A stretch of 33,660 nucleotides of DNA from an uncultured Collinsella sp. (GTDB lineage: Bacteria > Actinomycetota > Coriobacteriia > Coriobacteriales > Coriobacteriaceae): assembly GCA_900754075.1 (NCBI GenBank), contig CAAEBN010000024.1:1-33660 (forward strand), written 5' to 3'. Position numbers and translations under genes: made by a program. Shown here in pieces: positions 1 through 7,380 of this stretch. The notes under the pieces are model-generated. The model ran no database searches. It saw nothing but the letters and a program-made list of their open reading frames with translations, and was not told the origin of the DNA. The first letter of the stretch is position 1. Every line of letters begins with the position of its first letter.

Positions 1-353
1 AGGCCGACGGTGGACACGTAGTAGCCCTCCGCCCAGAACTTCCTGTTGCCGAACTTGTACTTGAGGTTGGCGTGCCTGTCGAATATCATCAGCGAGCTCT
101 TCCCCTTCAGGTAGCCCATGACGCTCGCGACGCTGTACTTCGGCGGGATCGCCAGCAGCACGTGCACGTGGTCTGGCATCAGGTGCCCCTCGATTATCTC
201 GATCCCCTTGTACTCGCACAGCTTCCTGAGGATCTCCCCTATGTCGCTCCTGATTTGGTTGTAGATCACTTTGCGCCTATACTTCGGCGTGAACACGATG
301 TGGTACTTGCACATCCACTTCGTGTGGGAAAGGCTGTAGGCCTTCTGGGCCAT
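1..353 (-). CDS. tnpA: IS200/IS605-type Y1 (HUH) transposase TnpA, C-terminus cut by window edge
   Basis: The gene encodes a single-strand DNA transposase of the IS200 family, which cuts and joins hairpin-bearing ends using one catalytic tyrosine. Translating the minus strand from ATG at 353 gives about 117 residues: an N-terminal stretch containing KYHIVFTPKYRRKV, then the HUH metal-binding motif as PDHVHVLL, then YLKGKSS. These are hallmarks of the family, whose members are about 130-155 residues long. The catalytic tyrosine helix would lie past the window start. An AAGGGG ribosome binding site precedes the start by about eight bases. No accessory tnpB is visible, but one could lie outside. 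The gene sits downstream of rplL in the same orientation. Confidence 0.88.
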   Translation of the reverse strand, partial: MAQKAYSLSHTKWMCKYHIVFTPKYRRKVIYNQIRSDIGEILRKLCEYKGIEIIEGHLMPDHVHVLLAIPPKYSVASVMGYLKGKSSLMIFDRHANLKYKFGNRKFWAEGYYVSTVG

Positions 354-498
354 GGCGACCACCCCTTCGGCTCGAATTCTTGACGGCCTGAACAATCGTC
401 AATATCGGTCGGAGGGGTGGCTTTGTAAAGCCGTTTGTCTCCACCCGCGTAGCGGGTGGTTTAAAGCTGGCCGCTGCGCGGCCAGCAGACTAAAGTCT
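1..498 (-). mobile_element. IS200/IS605-family insertion sequence, one end (partial)
   Basis: The visible part holds the transposase start and the element end upstream of it. Two tight hairpins follow the gene start: 441-459, an 8-bp perfect stem with a GTA loop, and 466-486, a 9-bp stem with a TGC loop. A smaller AGACT/AGTCT pair lies at 487-498. Subterminal hairpins rather than terminal inverted repeats are typical of IS200/IS605 ends. The outer boundary near 498 is estimated from where the rplL terminator T-tract begins. The other end lies outside the window. Confidence 0.7.
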
Positions 499-540
499 TG
501 AAAAACAAAAAAGACGGGGCTCGCAATGCGAACCCCGTCT
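498..540 (-). terminator. Rho-independent terminator of rplJ-rplL
   Basis: Read on the minus strand, a 13-bp stem (512-524 with 528-540, one G-U pair) and a 3-nt loop are followed by a run of T interrupted by one G. It lies 28 bases past the rplL stop. This suggests that rplJ-rplL transcription ends here and does not continue into an rpoB gene. Confidence 0.85.
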
Positions 541-567
541 GCAAAGAAATCTGGCGAGAAAGCCTGA

Positions 568-945
568 TTACTTGAGGGTGACAGCAGCGCCAGCAGCCTC
601 GAGCTTCTCCTTGGCAGCCTCGGCGTCCTCCTTCTTGGCACCCTCGAGAACAGCCTTGGGAGCGCCCTCGACGACCTCCTTGGCCTCCTTCAGGCCAAGG
701 TTGGTGAGCTCACGGACGGCCTTGATGACCTGGATCTTGTTGTCGCCGAAGCCCTCGAGCACGACGTCAAACTCGGTCTTCTCCTCGGCCTCAGCAGCGC
801 CAGCAGCGGGAGCGGCGACAACAGCGGCAGGAGCAGCGGCGGAAACGCCGAAGGTGTCCTCGATAGCCTTGACGAGCTCGGAAGCCTCGAGAAGGGTCAT
901 TTCCTTAAGAGCATCGATGATCTCATCGGTGGTAAGCTTAGCCAT
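568..945 (-). CDS. rplL: 50S ribosomal protein L7/L12
   Basis: L7/L12 forms the dimeric stalk of the large ribosomal subunit, which recruits translation GTPases. The 125-residue product starts MAKLTTDEIIDAL. It has the N-terminal dimerisation helices, an Ala-rich hinge at about residues 35-55, and the conserved C-terminal domain ending in AAGAAVTLK. The length is normal for the family. The start at 945 is chosen over the upstream in-frame ATG because AAAGGA sits just ahead of it and the family begins with MAK/MSK. It follows rplJ after about 100 bases and is ended by a strong terminator. Confidence 0.97.
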   Translation of the reverse strand: MAKLTTDEIIDALKEMTLLEASELVKAIEDTFGVSAAAPAAVVAAPAAGAAEAEEKTEFDVVLEGFGDNKIQVIKAVRELTNLGLKEAKEVVEGAPKAVLEGAKKEDAEAAKEKLEAAGAAVTLK

Positions 946-1047
946 TTCTAAGTCCTTTCGGTTTCCGTGTCTGTGCACGGAGATCAGTTAAAACACGGCG
1001 CGAATGCGCCAGGGGTGCGGCGTTGCCGCCGCGGGTGAAAACAGCGA

Positions 1048-1569
1048 CTAGGCTGCCTTCTGCTCGGAGACCTGCTGGATCGAACGAGCGAGACCAGAGG
1101 AAACGCCGTTGACGCAGACAGCGATGTCGCGAGCGAAACCGGAGATGAGACCGGCGATCTGGCCGAGAAGCTGATCCTTGGTAGGCAGCTCGGCGATAGC
1201 CTTAACATCATCAGCGGAAACGGCCTTGCCGTCGGAGATACCGCCCTTGATCTCAAGGACGCCCTTGGACTTAGCAGAGAAGTCCTTAAGGGCCTTAGCG
1301 GCCTCGACCGGCTCGGTCTCGTAGAACACATAAGCGACGGGGCCGGCGAGAATCTCGTCGATCTCGGGCTGCTCCTGGTTCTTGAGGGCGATCTTGACCA
1401 GGTTGTTCTTGTAGACCTTCATCTCGGCGCCGCACTCGCGAAGCTGATGACGCAGCTCCTGAGCCTGCTTAACCGTCAGACCGTTGTAGTTGACGACAAA
1501 CAGACCGGCGTTCTCGGCGATACGGGACTCGATCTCTGCAACCTTGTCGATTTTGTACTGCTGGGGCAT
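1048..1569 (-). CDS. rplJ: 50S ribosomal protein L10
   Basis: L10 is the stalk base protein that anchors L7/L12 dimers to 23S rRNA and usually represses its own operon by binding the mRNA leader. The product is 173 residues: MPQQYKIDKVAEIESR, then the typical LFVVNYNGLTVKQAQELRHQLR core, and a C-terminal helix for L12 binding. A GAGGAGGTG ribosome binding site lies just upstream. It is co-transcribed with rplL. A leader of about 210 nt with an intrinsic terminator precedes it. Confidence 0.97.
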   Translation of the reverse strand: MPQQYKIDKVAEIESRIAENAGLFVVNYNGLTVKQAQELRHQLRECGAEMKVYKNNLVKIALKNQEQPEIDEILAGPVAYVFYETEPVEAAKALKDFSAKSKGVLEIKGGISDGKAVSADDVKAIAELPTKDQLLGQIAGLISGFARDIAVCVNGVSSGLARSIQQVSEQKAA

Positions 1570-1779
1570 GAATTACACCTCCTCGAATTCTTTCCGGGCA
1601 CGGTCCGCCACAAGGACGTGACGGGGGCATGTCCAAAAAGAAAGCCCCCGCGCTGCATGAGCGACGGGGGCGAGAAGACATATCTACTCGACCACCTCGG
1701 CTGGCGGGAAGTCCCATTAAGCTCGCGGGTAAGGCCCGTTTGCGCCGGCTGTCTCTGGCAGCGGATTCGTGCGTGAACC
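1570..1779 (-). ncRNA. Putative L10 leader (rplJ autoregulatory mRNA leader)
   Basis: This is the untranslated stretch between the predicted rplJ transcription start and the rplJ start codon. It carries paired segments and ends with an intrinsic terminator at 1634-1671, the layout of L10 leaders that bind the L10-L12 complex and attenuate transcription. The length and terminator are seen directly. Identity as an L10-binding leader is inferred from position and known biology, and no covariance search was possible. Confidence 0.6.
1634..1671 (-). terminator. Attenuator hairpin in the rplJ leader
   Basis: Arms 1644-1654 and 1660-1671 form a GC-rich stem of 11 pairs with one bulged base and a 5-nt loop. 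On the minus strand it is followed by TTTCTTTTT. Because it lies between the promoter and rplJ, it must be read through or prevented from forming for the ribosomal genes to be expressed. Confidence 0.8.
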
Positions 1780-1785
1780 GAAAGT

Positions 1786-1814
1786 ATTATGGCGGGGACC
1801 CCGGCGTCGGTCAA
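1786..1814 (-). promoter_or_regulatory. Promoter of rplJ-rplL
   Basis: On the minus strand, TTGACC (1809-1814) and CATAAT (1786-1791) are separated by exactly 17 bases, close to the sigma-70 consensus. The -35 box overlaps the left end of the long palindrome at 1813-2015. Confidence 0.65.
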
Positions 1815-2015
1815 CGGCAACCCTGGCTGCACACAATTCCACCATCTCGGTCGCGCCGCCAAAGGCCAGGCGCAAGCTTTTCGCTCGGTCAGGTCCTGGG
1901 CTCGCACGAAGAGCACATTTAGTGCTCTTCGGCTCGTGCGGAATCTACGAAAAGCTTGCGCCTGGCCTTTGGCGGCGCGACCTGTGTTGACTTTGGGGCA
2001 GCCAGGGTTGCCGTT
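1813..2015. repeat. Long imperfect palindrome (about 200 bp) upstream of rplJ
   Basis: Three nested inverted pairs share nearly the same centre. The outer pair is 1813-1830 with 1998-2015 (18 bp, perfect), the middle pair 1849-1883 with 1948-1982 (35 bp, perfect), and the inner pair 1907-1916 with 1922-1931 (10 bp, ATTTA loop). No gene is supported in 1815-2076. The element could be a miniature mobile element or a very large hairpin between the divergent-spaced minus-strand units. No transposase is present. Confidence 0.85.
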
Positions 2016-2076
2016 AGCCGGCGCGCCCCACGCATAACCCTTATGTCGGTGGGCTGATGTGTTTCGTCCCTGAGGA

Positions 2077-3213
2077 CTACAAAGTCGAAATGAAGGTGGA
2101 CAGGCGGCGGAGACCTTCGTCCAGGTCTTTGTCGGAAACGCAGTAGCTGAGGCGGATGTGGCCTTCGGTTCCGAAGCAGTTTCCGGGGACTAGGGCTACG
2201 TTGGCCTCTTTGATGGCTTTGATGCAGAAGGCTTCGCTGGTTAGGCCGAATTGTTTGATGCTCGGGAAAGTGTAGAAGGCTCCTGCGGGCTCTACTGCGT
2301 CGAGCCCCATGGCGTTTAAGGCTGCGAGTACACGTTTGCGACGAGCTCGGTAGACTTTGAGCATGGGGGTTGGGTCGACGGTCAGGGCTCGCGCTGCTGC
2401 GTCCATCTCAAATGAAACGGCGCTCGATACTAGGTATTGGTGAGCTTTTGCGATCTCGGCGATGACGGGCCCTGCCGCTGCAAGCCAGCCCAAGCGCCAG
2501 CCGGTCATGGCCCAGGGCTTGGAGAAGCTTTCGATAACTACCGTCTGATCGCGAAGCGCCGGGTGGCGCTGGGCAAAGCGCTCGTAGCCATCCACATAGA
2601 CTAGACGGTTGTATACGTCGTCGCAGACCACGTAGATGCCCGTCTGCTCTGCCACGCGCGCCACGGCGTCGAGTGACGCCGCGCTGAGGATGCAGCCCGT
2701 GGGGTTGTTGGGCGAGCAGATGACGATAGCCTTGGTCGCCGGCGTCACGCAAGCACGAAGTGCGTCCTCGTCAATCTGGAATTGCGCAGGCTCCGTATCC
2801 AAAAAGACCGCCTTGGCGTGATTGGCCACGACGATGCTCTCGTACAGACCAAAGGCCGGCGTGGGAATAATGACCTCGTCGCCGGGGTTGAGCATAGCCA
2901 TGAATGTTGCCGACAGCGCCTCGGTCGCACCGTCGGTCAGGATGACCTCATCGGCGGAAAACGCCAGGCCCGCGTCATCCATATATCTGGACAGTGCATC
3001 GCGCAGGGCGGGGCGACCGTTGTTGGGCGGATAGTGCGTGTCGCCGCGGTCCAGTGCGGCGGTTACCTCGGCGCTAATCACACCGGGCGTGGGAAAATCG
3101 GGCTCGCCAAGCGCAAGCGCGATGCACCCCGGGTGCTGGGCGGCGAGTGCGTTGATCCGGCGGATACCGGAGGGCTTAAGCGTGGCAAGCGAGGTATTCA
3201 TGGGCAGACGCAT
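2077..3213 (-). CDS. Class I/II PLP-dependent aminotransferase (aspartate aminotransferase-like)
   Basis: The 378-residue product is a fold-type I pyridoxal-phosphate aminotransferase, which moves an amino group between an amino acid and a 2-oxoacid in the cytosol. Visible family marks are LALGEPDFPTP near residue 35, the DGATEAL turn near 94, CSPNNPTG at 166-173, CDDVY at 197-201, and SFSKPWAMTGWRLGW, in which Lys232 is the Schiff-base lysine and Arg240 binds the substrate carboxylate. The start at 3213 has AAAGGA six bases upstream. The substrate cannot be fixed from sequence; aspartate, alanine or aromatic amino acids are all possible. It is transcribed alone and is divergent from the gene at 3307. 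Confidence 0.9.
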   Translation of the reverse strand: MRLPMNTSLATLKPSGIRRINALAAQHPGCIALALGEPDFPTPGVISAEVTAALDRGDTHYPPNNGRPALRDALSRYMDDAGLAFSADEVILTDGATEALSATFMAMLNPGDEVIIPTPAFGLYESIVVANHAKAVFLDTEPAQFQIDEDALRACVTPATKAIVICSPNNPTGCILSAASLDAVARVAEQTGIYVVCDDVYNRLVYVDGYERFAQRHPALRDQTVVIESFSKPWAMTGWRLGWLAAAGPVIAEIAKAHQYLVSSAVSFEMDAAARALTVDPTPMLKVYRARRKRVLAALNAMGLDAVEPAGAFYTFPSIKQFGLTSEAFCIKAIKEANVALVPGNCFGTEGHIRLSYCVSDKDLDEGLRRLSTFISTL

Positions 3214-3306
3214 GGCGTTCCTTTCGTAAGGGTTGCACTAGGATAGCGCGGCGGGGCGCCACCAGACGGTGTAACCTAAACGGAAACGAGCCGGAAAGGA
3301 GATGGC

Positions 3307-3963
3307 ATGGAGACGACCGCGCGCGGCGATGCACCAAAAACGTTGCAGACCATTGCGTATATCAGTATTCCCGATAACGTCGATCTTGAGTTTTTGCTCT
3401 GGGACCTGCAGGATGCCATCACCGCCTATGCACAGCTTTCCGGCACCGCACTCCCCCGCCCGGTCGACCTGAAGGCAAATGACACCGGCAGCGTTGCCGA
3501 TGGCATCGTGCTGGCCATTGAAGATGTGACTGACGATGAGACGTTGGCAGCCATCGAGCAGGCGCTTGAGCGCTTTGGCGGTACGGGAACGCGCGTCTAT
3601 GCCGCGATTCGAGCCGCACAAGAGGGCACTGAGCAGGCGCGTGAGACCGCCGTTCGCCTGCACAAGGCATGTGACCGCCATGACCAATTGTGGTGTGGCG
3701 GCGTTGCCATCTGCGCTGGCAGCGGCATTGCGGCGCTTCGTCGCTCCCCGCGCATGGGACTCTTGCGGCGACCGTTTTCGGAGGCCATGGACAAGCTCGT
3801 GGGCGCCGTTCGCATGGGGTGTTCCGTCGAACACGCGCAGAAGCTCAGTGGCGCCGCAACGGGCGGCGTCGAAACCGACGGCATGGTGCGCGCCACGTCT
3901 ACGCTGCCCACACCGATCTGGCACGCCGTTATGAGGCATCTTGCCGAGCACTCAAACTGCTAA
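3307..3963 (+). CDS. Unrecognised protein, 218 aa, C-terminal region weakly flavodoxin/FMN-reductase-like
   Basis: I do not recognise this protein with confidence. It lacks a signal peptide and has no clear membrane segment. The N-terminal half alternates strand-like and helix-like stretches. The segment around residues 135-175 (LWCGGVAICAGSG, then SPRMGLLRRPFSEAMDKL) recalls the tail of flavodoxin-fold NAD(P)H/FMN oxidoreductases, but the usual N-terminal flavin loop is not evident. The start is supported by AAAGGAG five bases upstream. The gene is divergent from the aminotransferase and overlaps the convergent DNA glycosylase gene by four bases at their stop codons. Function is unknown. Confidence 0.75.
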   Translation: METTARGDAPKTLQTIAYISIPDNVDLEFLLWDLQDAITAYAQLSGTALPRPVDLKANDTGSVADGIVLAIEDVTDDETLAAIEQALERFGGTGTRVYAAIRAAQEGTEQARETAVRLHKACDRHDQLWCGGVAICAGSGIAALRRSPRMGLLRRPFSEAMDKLVGAVRMGCSVEHAQKLSGAATGGVETDGMVRATSTLPTPIWHAVMRHLAEHSNC

Positions 3964-4529
3964 ATCGAAAAAGCCTGCCAATCAGCGGCGCCGCTCCACC
4001 GCTCAACAAGACGTTCCAGGCGCCAGGCGGCATTGGCAGGACTTGTCGAGGGCAGGACGATGGCGGGCAGCCCCGTCCGATCTTGCAAGTACCGTTTGTA
4101 GAGTCGCCCTGCCGTGCCGCCGTTACAGACAACGACCTCGATCGGCGCGGCATCGGTAATGCGCTCGATATGTGCCGGCACAACGTTACGAATGCTCGCG
4201 TCGCTCGAGCCCTTAATGTCGCAGCTCTCAATCACATCCCACAGGGCCACGCCACCGTTCAACAGCATGGATCGCTTGGCAGCAATGGAGGCATCGAGCG
4301 TCGCGGGCTCACCGCTTGCCAAAGGATCGCCCTCGTTGGGCGGCACGGGCACACCGAGGCACGCGGCCATCACGCGCCAAAAGCGGTTCTGCGGATTGCC
4401 ATAGTAGAAGGCATTGGCACGCGAGAGCACCGAGGGAAACGACCCCAGCACCAAAACGCGCGAGCGCTCGTCAAACACGGGTTCAAACCCATGCTCAATA
4501 TGTTGATAGCCCTCGTCGGCAGCAGCCAT
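3960..4529 (-). CDS. DNA-deoxyinosine (hypoxanthine-DNA) glycosylase, UDG superfamily family 6
   Basis: This family excises hypoxanthine, produced by adenine deamination, from DNA to start base-excision repair. The 189-residue product carries the superfamily blocks: VLVLGSFPS at 26-33 (motif 1 region), FYYGNPQNRFW at 41-51, LWDVIESC near 97, and VLPSTSPANA at 158-167 (motif 2 region). LGSFPS together with YYGNPQNRFW is characteristic of the HDG group and separates it from MUG/TDG and classical UNG proteins. The start codon lies three bases after the stop codon of the GH13 gene, and its GAGGG ribosome binding site is inside that gene's last codons. The two are therefore likely co-transcribed, with no obvious functional link. 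Confidence 0.85.
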   Translation of the reverse strand: MAAADEGYQHIEHGFEPVFDERSRVLVLGSFPSVLSRANAFYYGNPQNRFWRVMAACLGVPVPPNEGDPLASGEPATLDASIAAKRSMLLNGGVALWDVIESCDIKGSSDASIRNVVPAHIERITDAAPIEVVVCNGGTAGRLYKRYLQDRTGLPAIVLPSTSPANAAWRLERLVERWSGAADWQAFSI

Positions 4530-4532
4530 GGC

Positions 4533-5909
4533 CTAGGCCCTCAACAGATAGCGCACCTCGTAGGGCGCAAGCTCAAGGGAGCCAGCCAGCTCGACCGTGG
4601 GCACGCCGTCGGCAAGCAGGTCGACAAAGGACCCGTTGAGTTCGCCGGCACCAAAGGTGTAAGGCTCACCCACGGCATTCACCGCCACGAGTACCGTCGC
4701 GCCGTCACAGGCGCGCTCGAACAGCAGCTGCTTGTTCTGGATCACCACGTTGCGATAGGCACCGTAGTTGAGAGCACGGGCAGCCGCGTCGTCGGCCGAG
4801 CGAAGGTGTGCGAGTTGCGTGATGAACGCCGTCAGCTCATTGGGCGCAGGCTCATCGAGCGCAGGGCGCAGCGCCCAGTCGCCATCGGGGCCGCCCTTTT
4901 CGCCAGCAATTCCCCACTCGCTGCCATAGTAGACGCACGGGATGCCTGGCATGCCAAAGAGCATGCCGTAGGCGGGACGCAGACAGGACTTGTCGGTGAG
5001 GATGCTCGCCAGGCGCGGCACATCGTGGTTGTCGACAAACGACAGCAGATGTTTGCCGCGGTAGATGCACCAGGGGTCACCGCCAAACTGGCGATGTAGC
5101 GAGTGGGCAATCTCGAACATGTTGACCGAGTTAAAGCTGGAGTACAGGCCCTTGTAGCACTCGTAGTTGGTGCAGGAGTCGAGCATCTCGTCGTTGACGA
5201 TCTGGTTGTAGTCGCCGTGGAGCGTCTCACCGATCAGCACGAAGTCGGGCTTGAGCTCACGGGTAAAAGTATGCAGGCGGCGCATAAAGTCGCGGTCGAG
5301 CATATAGGCAACGTCCAAGCGCAGGCCGTCGACGCCAAAGGCCTCGGCCCAGCGACGCACGGACTCAAGCAGGTAATCGACCACGGCGGGATTTTGCAGG
5401 TTGAGCTTCACAAGCTCAAAATGACCTTCCCAGCCCTCGTACCAAAAGCCGTCGCCATAGCAGGAGTCGCCGTCAAAGCTGATGTGGAACCAGTCCTTGT
5501 AGGGCGAGTCCCACTTGCGCTCCTGCACATCGCGGAAAGCCCAAAAGCCGCGACCGACGTGGTTGAAGACGGCATCGAGCACCACGCGAATGCCATGGGC
5601 ATGCAGCGTCTCGCACACGGCGGCAAAATCGGCATCCCCGCCCAGGCGACGGTCGAGATGGCGCAGGCTGCGCGTATCGTAACCGTGGCTATCAGACTCG
5701 AGCGGCGGGTTGATGAGCACAGCGCCAATACCGAGTTCCTGCAGGTAATCGGCCCATTGGGCGATTTTCATGATGGGGGCATCGGGGTTGGGTGCAGTGC
5801 CGGCAGCTTGGGAGAGTTCGTCCTCGGCAACGGGCGCGGCGTTTTCGCGCGGAGCTCCGCAAAAGCCCAGCGGATAGATCTGATAGAACGTCGTCTCGTA
5901 TGCCCACAT
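4533..5909 (-). CDS. GH13 alpha-amylase-family glycosidase (cyclomaltodextrinase/neopullulanase-like), cytoplasmic
   Basis: This is a 458-residue glycoside hydrolase of the alpha-amylase clan, acting on alpha-glucans or malto-oligosaccharides. The four conserved regions are visible: VVLDAVFNHVG (109-119), GLRLDVAY (195-202) with nucleophile Asp199, LIGETL (225-230) with acid/base Glu228, and FVDNHD (291-296) with Asp296. A small beta-sheet C domain follows. There is no signal peptide, so it probably hydrolyses imported oligosaccharides. An AGGAGG site precedes the ATG. A TACAAT box on the minus strand at 5945-5950 is a possible -10. It heads a two-gene unit with the DNA glycosylase. Exact specificity is not decidable here. 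Confidence 0.92.
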   Translation of the reverse strand: MWAYETTFYQIYPLGFCGAPRENAAPVAEDELSQAAGTAPNPDAPIMKIAQWADYLQELGIGAVLINPPLESDSHGYDTRSLRHLDRRLGGDADFAAVCETLHAHGIRVVLDAVFNHVGRGFWAFRDVQERKWDSPYKDWFHISFDGDSCYGDGFWYEGWEGHFELVKLNLQNPAVVDYLLESVRRWAEAFGVDGLRLDVAYMLDRDFMRRLHTFTRELKPDFVLIGETLHGDYNQIVNDEMLDSCTNYECYKGLYSSFNSVNMFEIAHSLHRQFGGDPWCIYRGKHLLSFVDNHDVPRLASILTDKSCLRPAYGMLFGMPGIPCVYYGSEWGIAGEKGGPDGDWALRPALDEPAPNELTAFITQLAHLRSADDAAARALNYGAYRNVVIQNKQLLFERACDGATVLVAVNAVGEPYTFGAGELNGSFVDLLADGVPTVELAGSLELAPYEVRYLLRA

Positions 5910-5980
5910 AGCAACCTCCTGGTAAGCTCAACACAACGACATCCATTGTATGCCCGGCTTGTATCCTCTTCCCCAAAATA

Positions 5981-6047
5981 AGTTGCGGTGGAATAGTTCC
6001 TGCTTGGGCCTTCAGAGGCCTTAAACAGGAACTATTCCACCGCAACT
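5981..6047. repeat. Palindromic repeat, copy 1 (22-bp perfect arms)
   Basis: Arms 5981-6002 and 6026-6047 are exact inverted copies of 22 bases, starting AGTTGCGGTGGAATAG. The 23-nt centre contains a smaller GGCCTT/AGGCC pairing. The first 28 bases recur identically at 13791-13818. No T-tract follows on either strand, so it does not look like a simple terminator. It lies between the MFS gene stop and the GH13 gene start. Confidence 0.9.
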
Positions 6048-6062
6048 GATGAGGGGACGTGG

Positions 6063-7259
6063 TTAGGCGACAGGCTTTGCGCGGCGAATGGCCGGGAACA
6101 TTACCGTGATGGCGAGGATGACACCCACGGCGGCGATTGCGCCACCCGCGCAGCCGATCCAGGCGATACCGGGACCCGAAACCACGGCTCCGCCGATCGC
6201 GGTACCCGTTCCAATGCCCAGATTGAACAGGCCCGAGAAGATCGACATGGCGACGGCCGACGAATCTGCCGGCGTGTGCTTGATGAGCTCGGCCTGAAAC
6301 GCCACGTTAAAGGCCGTGGCGCAGCAACCCCACAGTGCGCAGACGGCAAGCACTGTCACGAGCGACGATGCGGCCGGCCCCATGAGCAGCAGGGCCACCG
6401 GCACGCCGGAGAGCGTGATAGCCAAGAACGGGAAGCGATGCCCATCGAACAGGCGGCCGAACAGCCAGCTTCCGAGCAGACCGGAGCAGCCGAACGCCGT
6501 CAGCGTCATGGTGATAGCGCTTGCGTCGACATGGGCAACCTGAGCCAGGAAAGGCTCGATATAGCTGTAGCTTGCGTAATAGCCGGTCGCCATGAAGACC
6601 GTGACTGCGTAGAGCGCGATGAGGAGCGGGTTCTTGAGCAGCTCGGGCAGCTGTTTGACGGTAAAGCGCTCACCCGCCGACATGGCAGGAAACACGGTCG
6701 CCTGGTAGACAACCGCGACAGCAGACAGCGCCCCGACCACGGCAAACGTCATGCGCCAGCCCACGGCCAAGCCAATGGCGCGACCGAGAGGCAGGCCAAA
6801 GATCTGCGCGATGGACGAGCCCGTAGCGATCATGCTGATGGCGAGCGCGCCGTGGCGAGTGTCGACCAGGCGCGAGGCCATAATCGAAGCGACTGACCAG
6901 AACACGGCATGTGCGCAAGCGACCACCAGGCGCGCGCAGACCAGGATGGGATAGGTCGGCGCCACAGCGGACAGGAACTGACCGAGCGAGAACACGGCCA
7001 GCACGCCCAGCAGCATCCGCTTGAACTCAAAGCGCGAAGCGAACACCATGAGCGGCAACGACAGCAGCATGACGCCCCAGGCATAGACCGAGATCATGAT
7101 GCCCGCCTGGGCCTCGGTGAGCGAGAACGACGCGGCGATATCAGTCAAAAGGCCGATGGGCATAAACTCCGACGTGTTGAACACGAACGCACAGCAGGTG
7201 AGCCCGACGAGTGGGAGCCACTGCCTGAGCGTGATGCCGTCTTGCCTTGCCTGACTCAT
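6063..7259 (-). CDS. MFS transporter of the DHA1 family, sugar-efflux (SotB/YdeA)-like
   Basis: This 398-residue membrane protein has about 12 hydrophobic segments. The first helix motif FNTSEFMPIGLLTDIAASFSLTEAQ is close to the TAEFVPVGLL signature of the SotB/AraJ drug and sugar exporters, so proton-driven efflux of sugars or small drugs is likely. An upstream in-frame TTG would add five residues. I prefer the ATG at 7259, because GGAG lies nine bases before it and nothing Shine-Dalgarno-like precedes the TTG. A TATAAT promoter lies about 35 bases upstream. It is transcribed on its own strand segment between feoB and the palindrome at 5981. Confidence 0.87.
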   Translation of the reverse strand: MSQARQDGITLRQWLPLVGLTCCAFVFNTSEFMPIGLLTDIAASFSLTEAQAGIMISVYAWGVMLLSLPLMVFASRFEFKRMLLGVLAVFSLGQFLSAVAPTYPILVCARLVVACAHAVFWSVASIMASRLVDTRHGALAISMIATGSSIAQIFGLPLGRAIGLAVGWRMTFAVVGALSAVAVVYQATVFPAMSAGERFTVKQLPELLKNPLLIALYAVTVFMATGYYASYSYIEPFLAQVAHVDASAITMTLTAFGCSGLLGSWLFGRLFDGHRFPFLAITLSGVPVALLLMGPAASSLVTVLAVCALWGCCATAFNVAFQAELIKHTPADSSAVAMSIFSGLFNLGIGTGTAIGGAVVSGPGIAWIGCAGGAIAAVGVILAITVMFPAIRRAKPVA

Positions 7260-7292
7260 ATATAACGTCTCCAATCATTTTGAGTGGAGGCG

Positions 7293-7322
7293 ATTATATA
7301 GCAACGGCCCCGCATCCGTCAG
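7293..7322 (-). promoter_or_regulatory. Predicted promoter of the MFS gene
   Basis: On the minus strand, a perfect TATAAT (7293-7298) lies 18 bases after CTGACG (7317-7322). The -35 box falls in the loop of the hairpin at 7306-7338 that could end feoB transcription. Confidence 0.45.
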
Positions 7323-7338
7323 CAACAGATGCAGGGCC
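7306..7338 (-). terminator. Possible feoB terminator hairpin
   Basis: Arms 7306-7316 and 7328-7338 pair at 10 of 11 positions and lie 43 bases past the feoB stop. The following minus-strand sequence is GTTGCTATAT, a poor T-tract, so termination may be weak. Confidence 0.4.
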
Positions 7339-7380
7339 GAAAACAATTCGATACACAGAGGTTGCGCCGTCAATACATAA

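Noticed and set aside
1801..2023. CCGGCG at both sides of the long palindrome as a target-site duplication
   Set aside because: The hexamers sit at unequal distances from the arm ends and are common in GC-rich DNA, so chance is as likely.
3690..5099. 469-codon plus-strand open frame
   Set aside because: It runs antisense to the GH13 and DNA glycosylase genes, which have clear motifs and ribosome binding sites.
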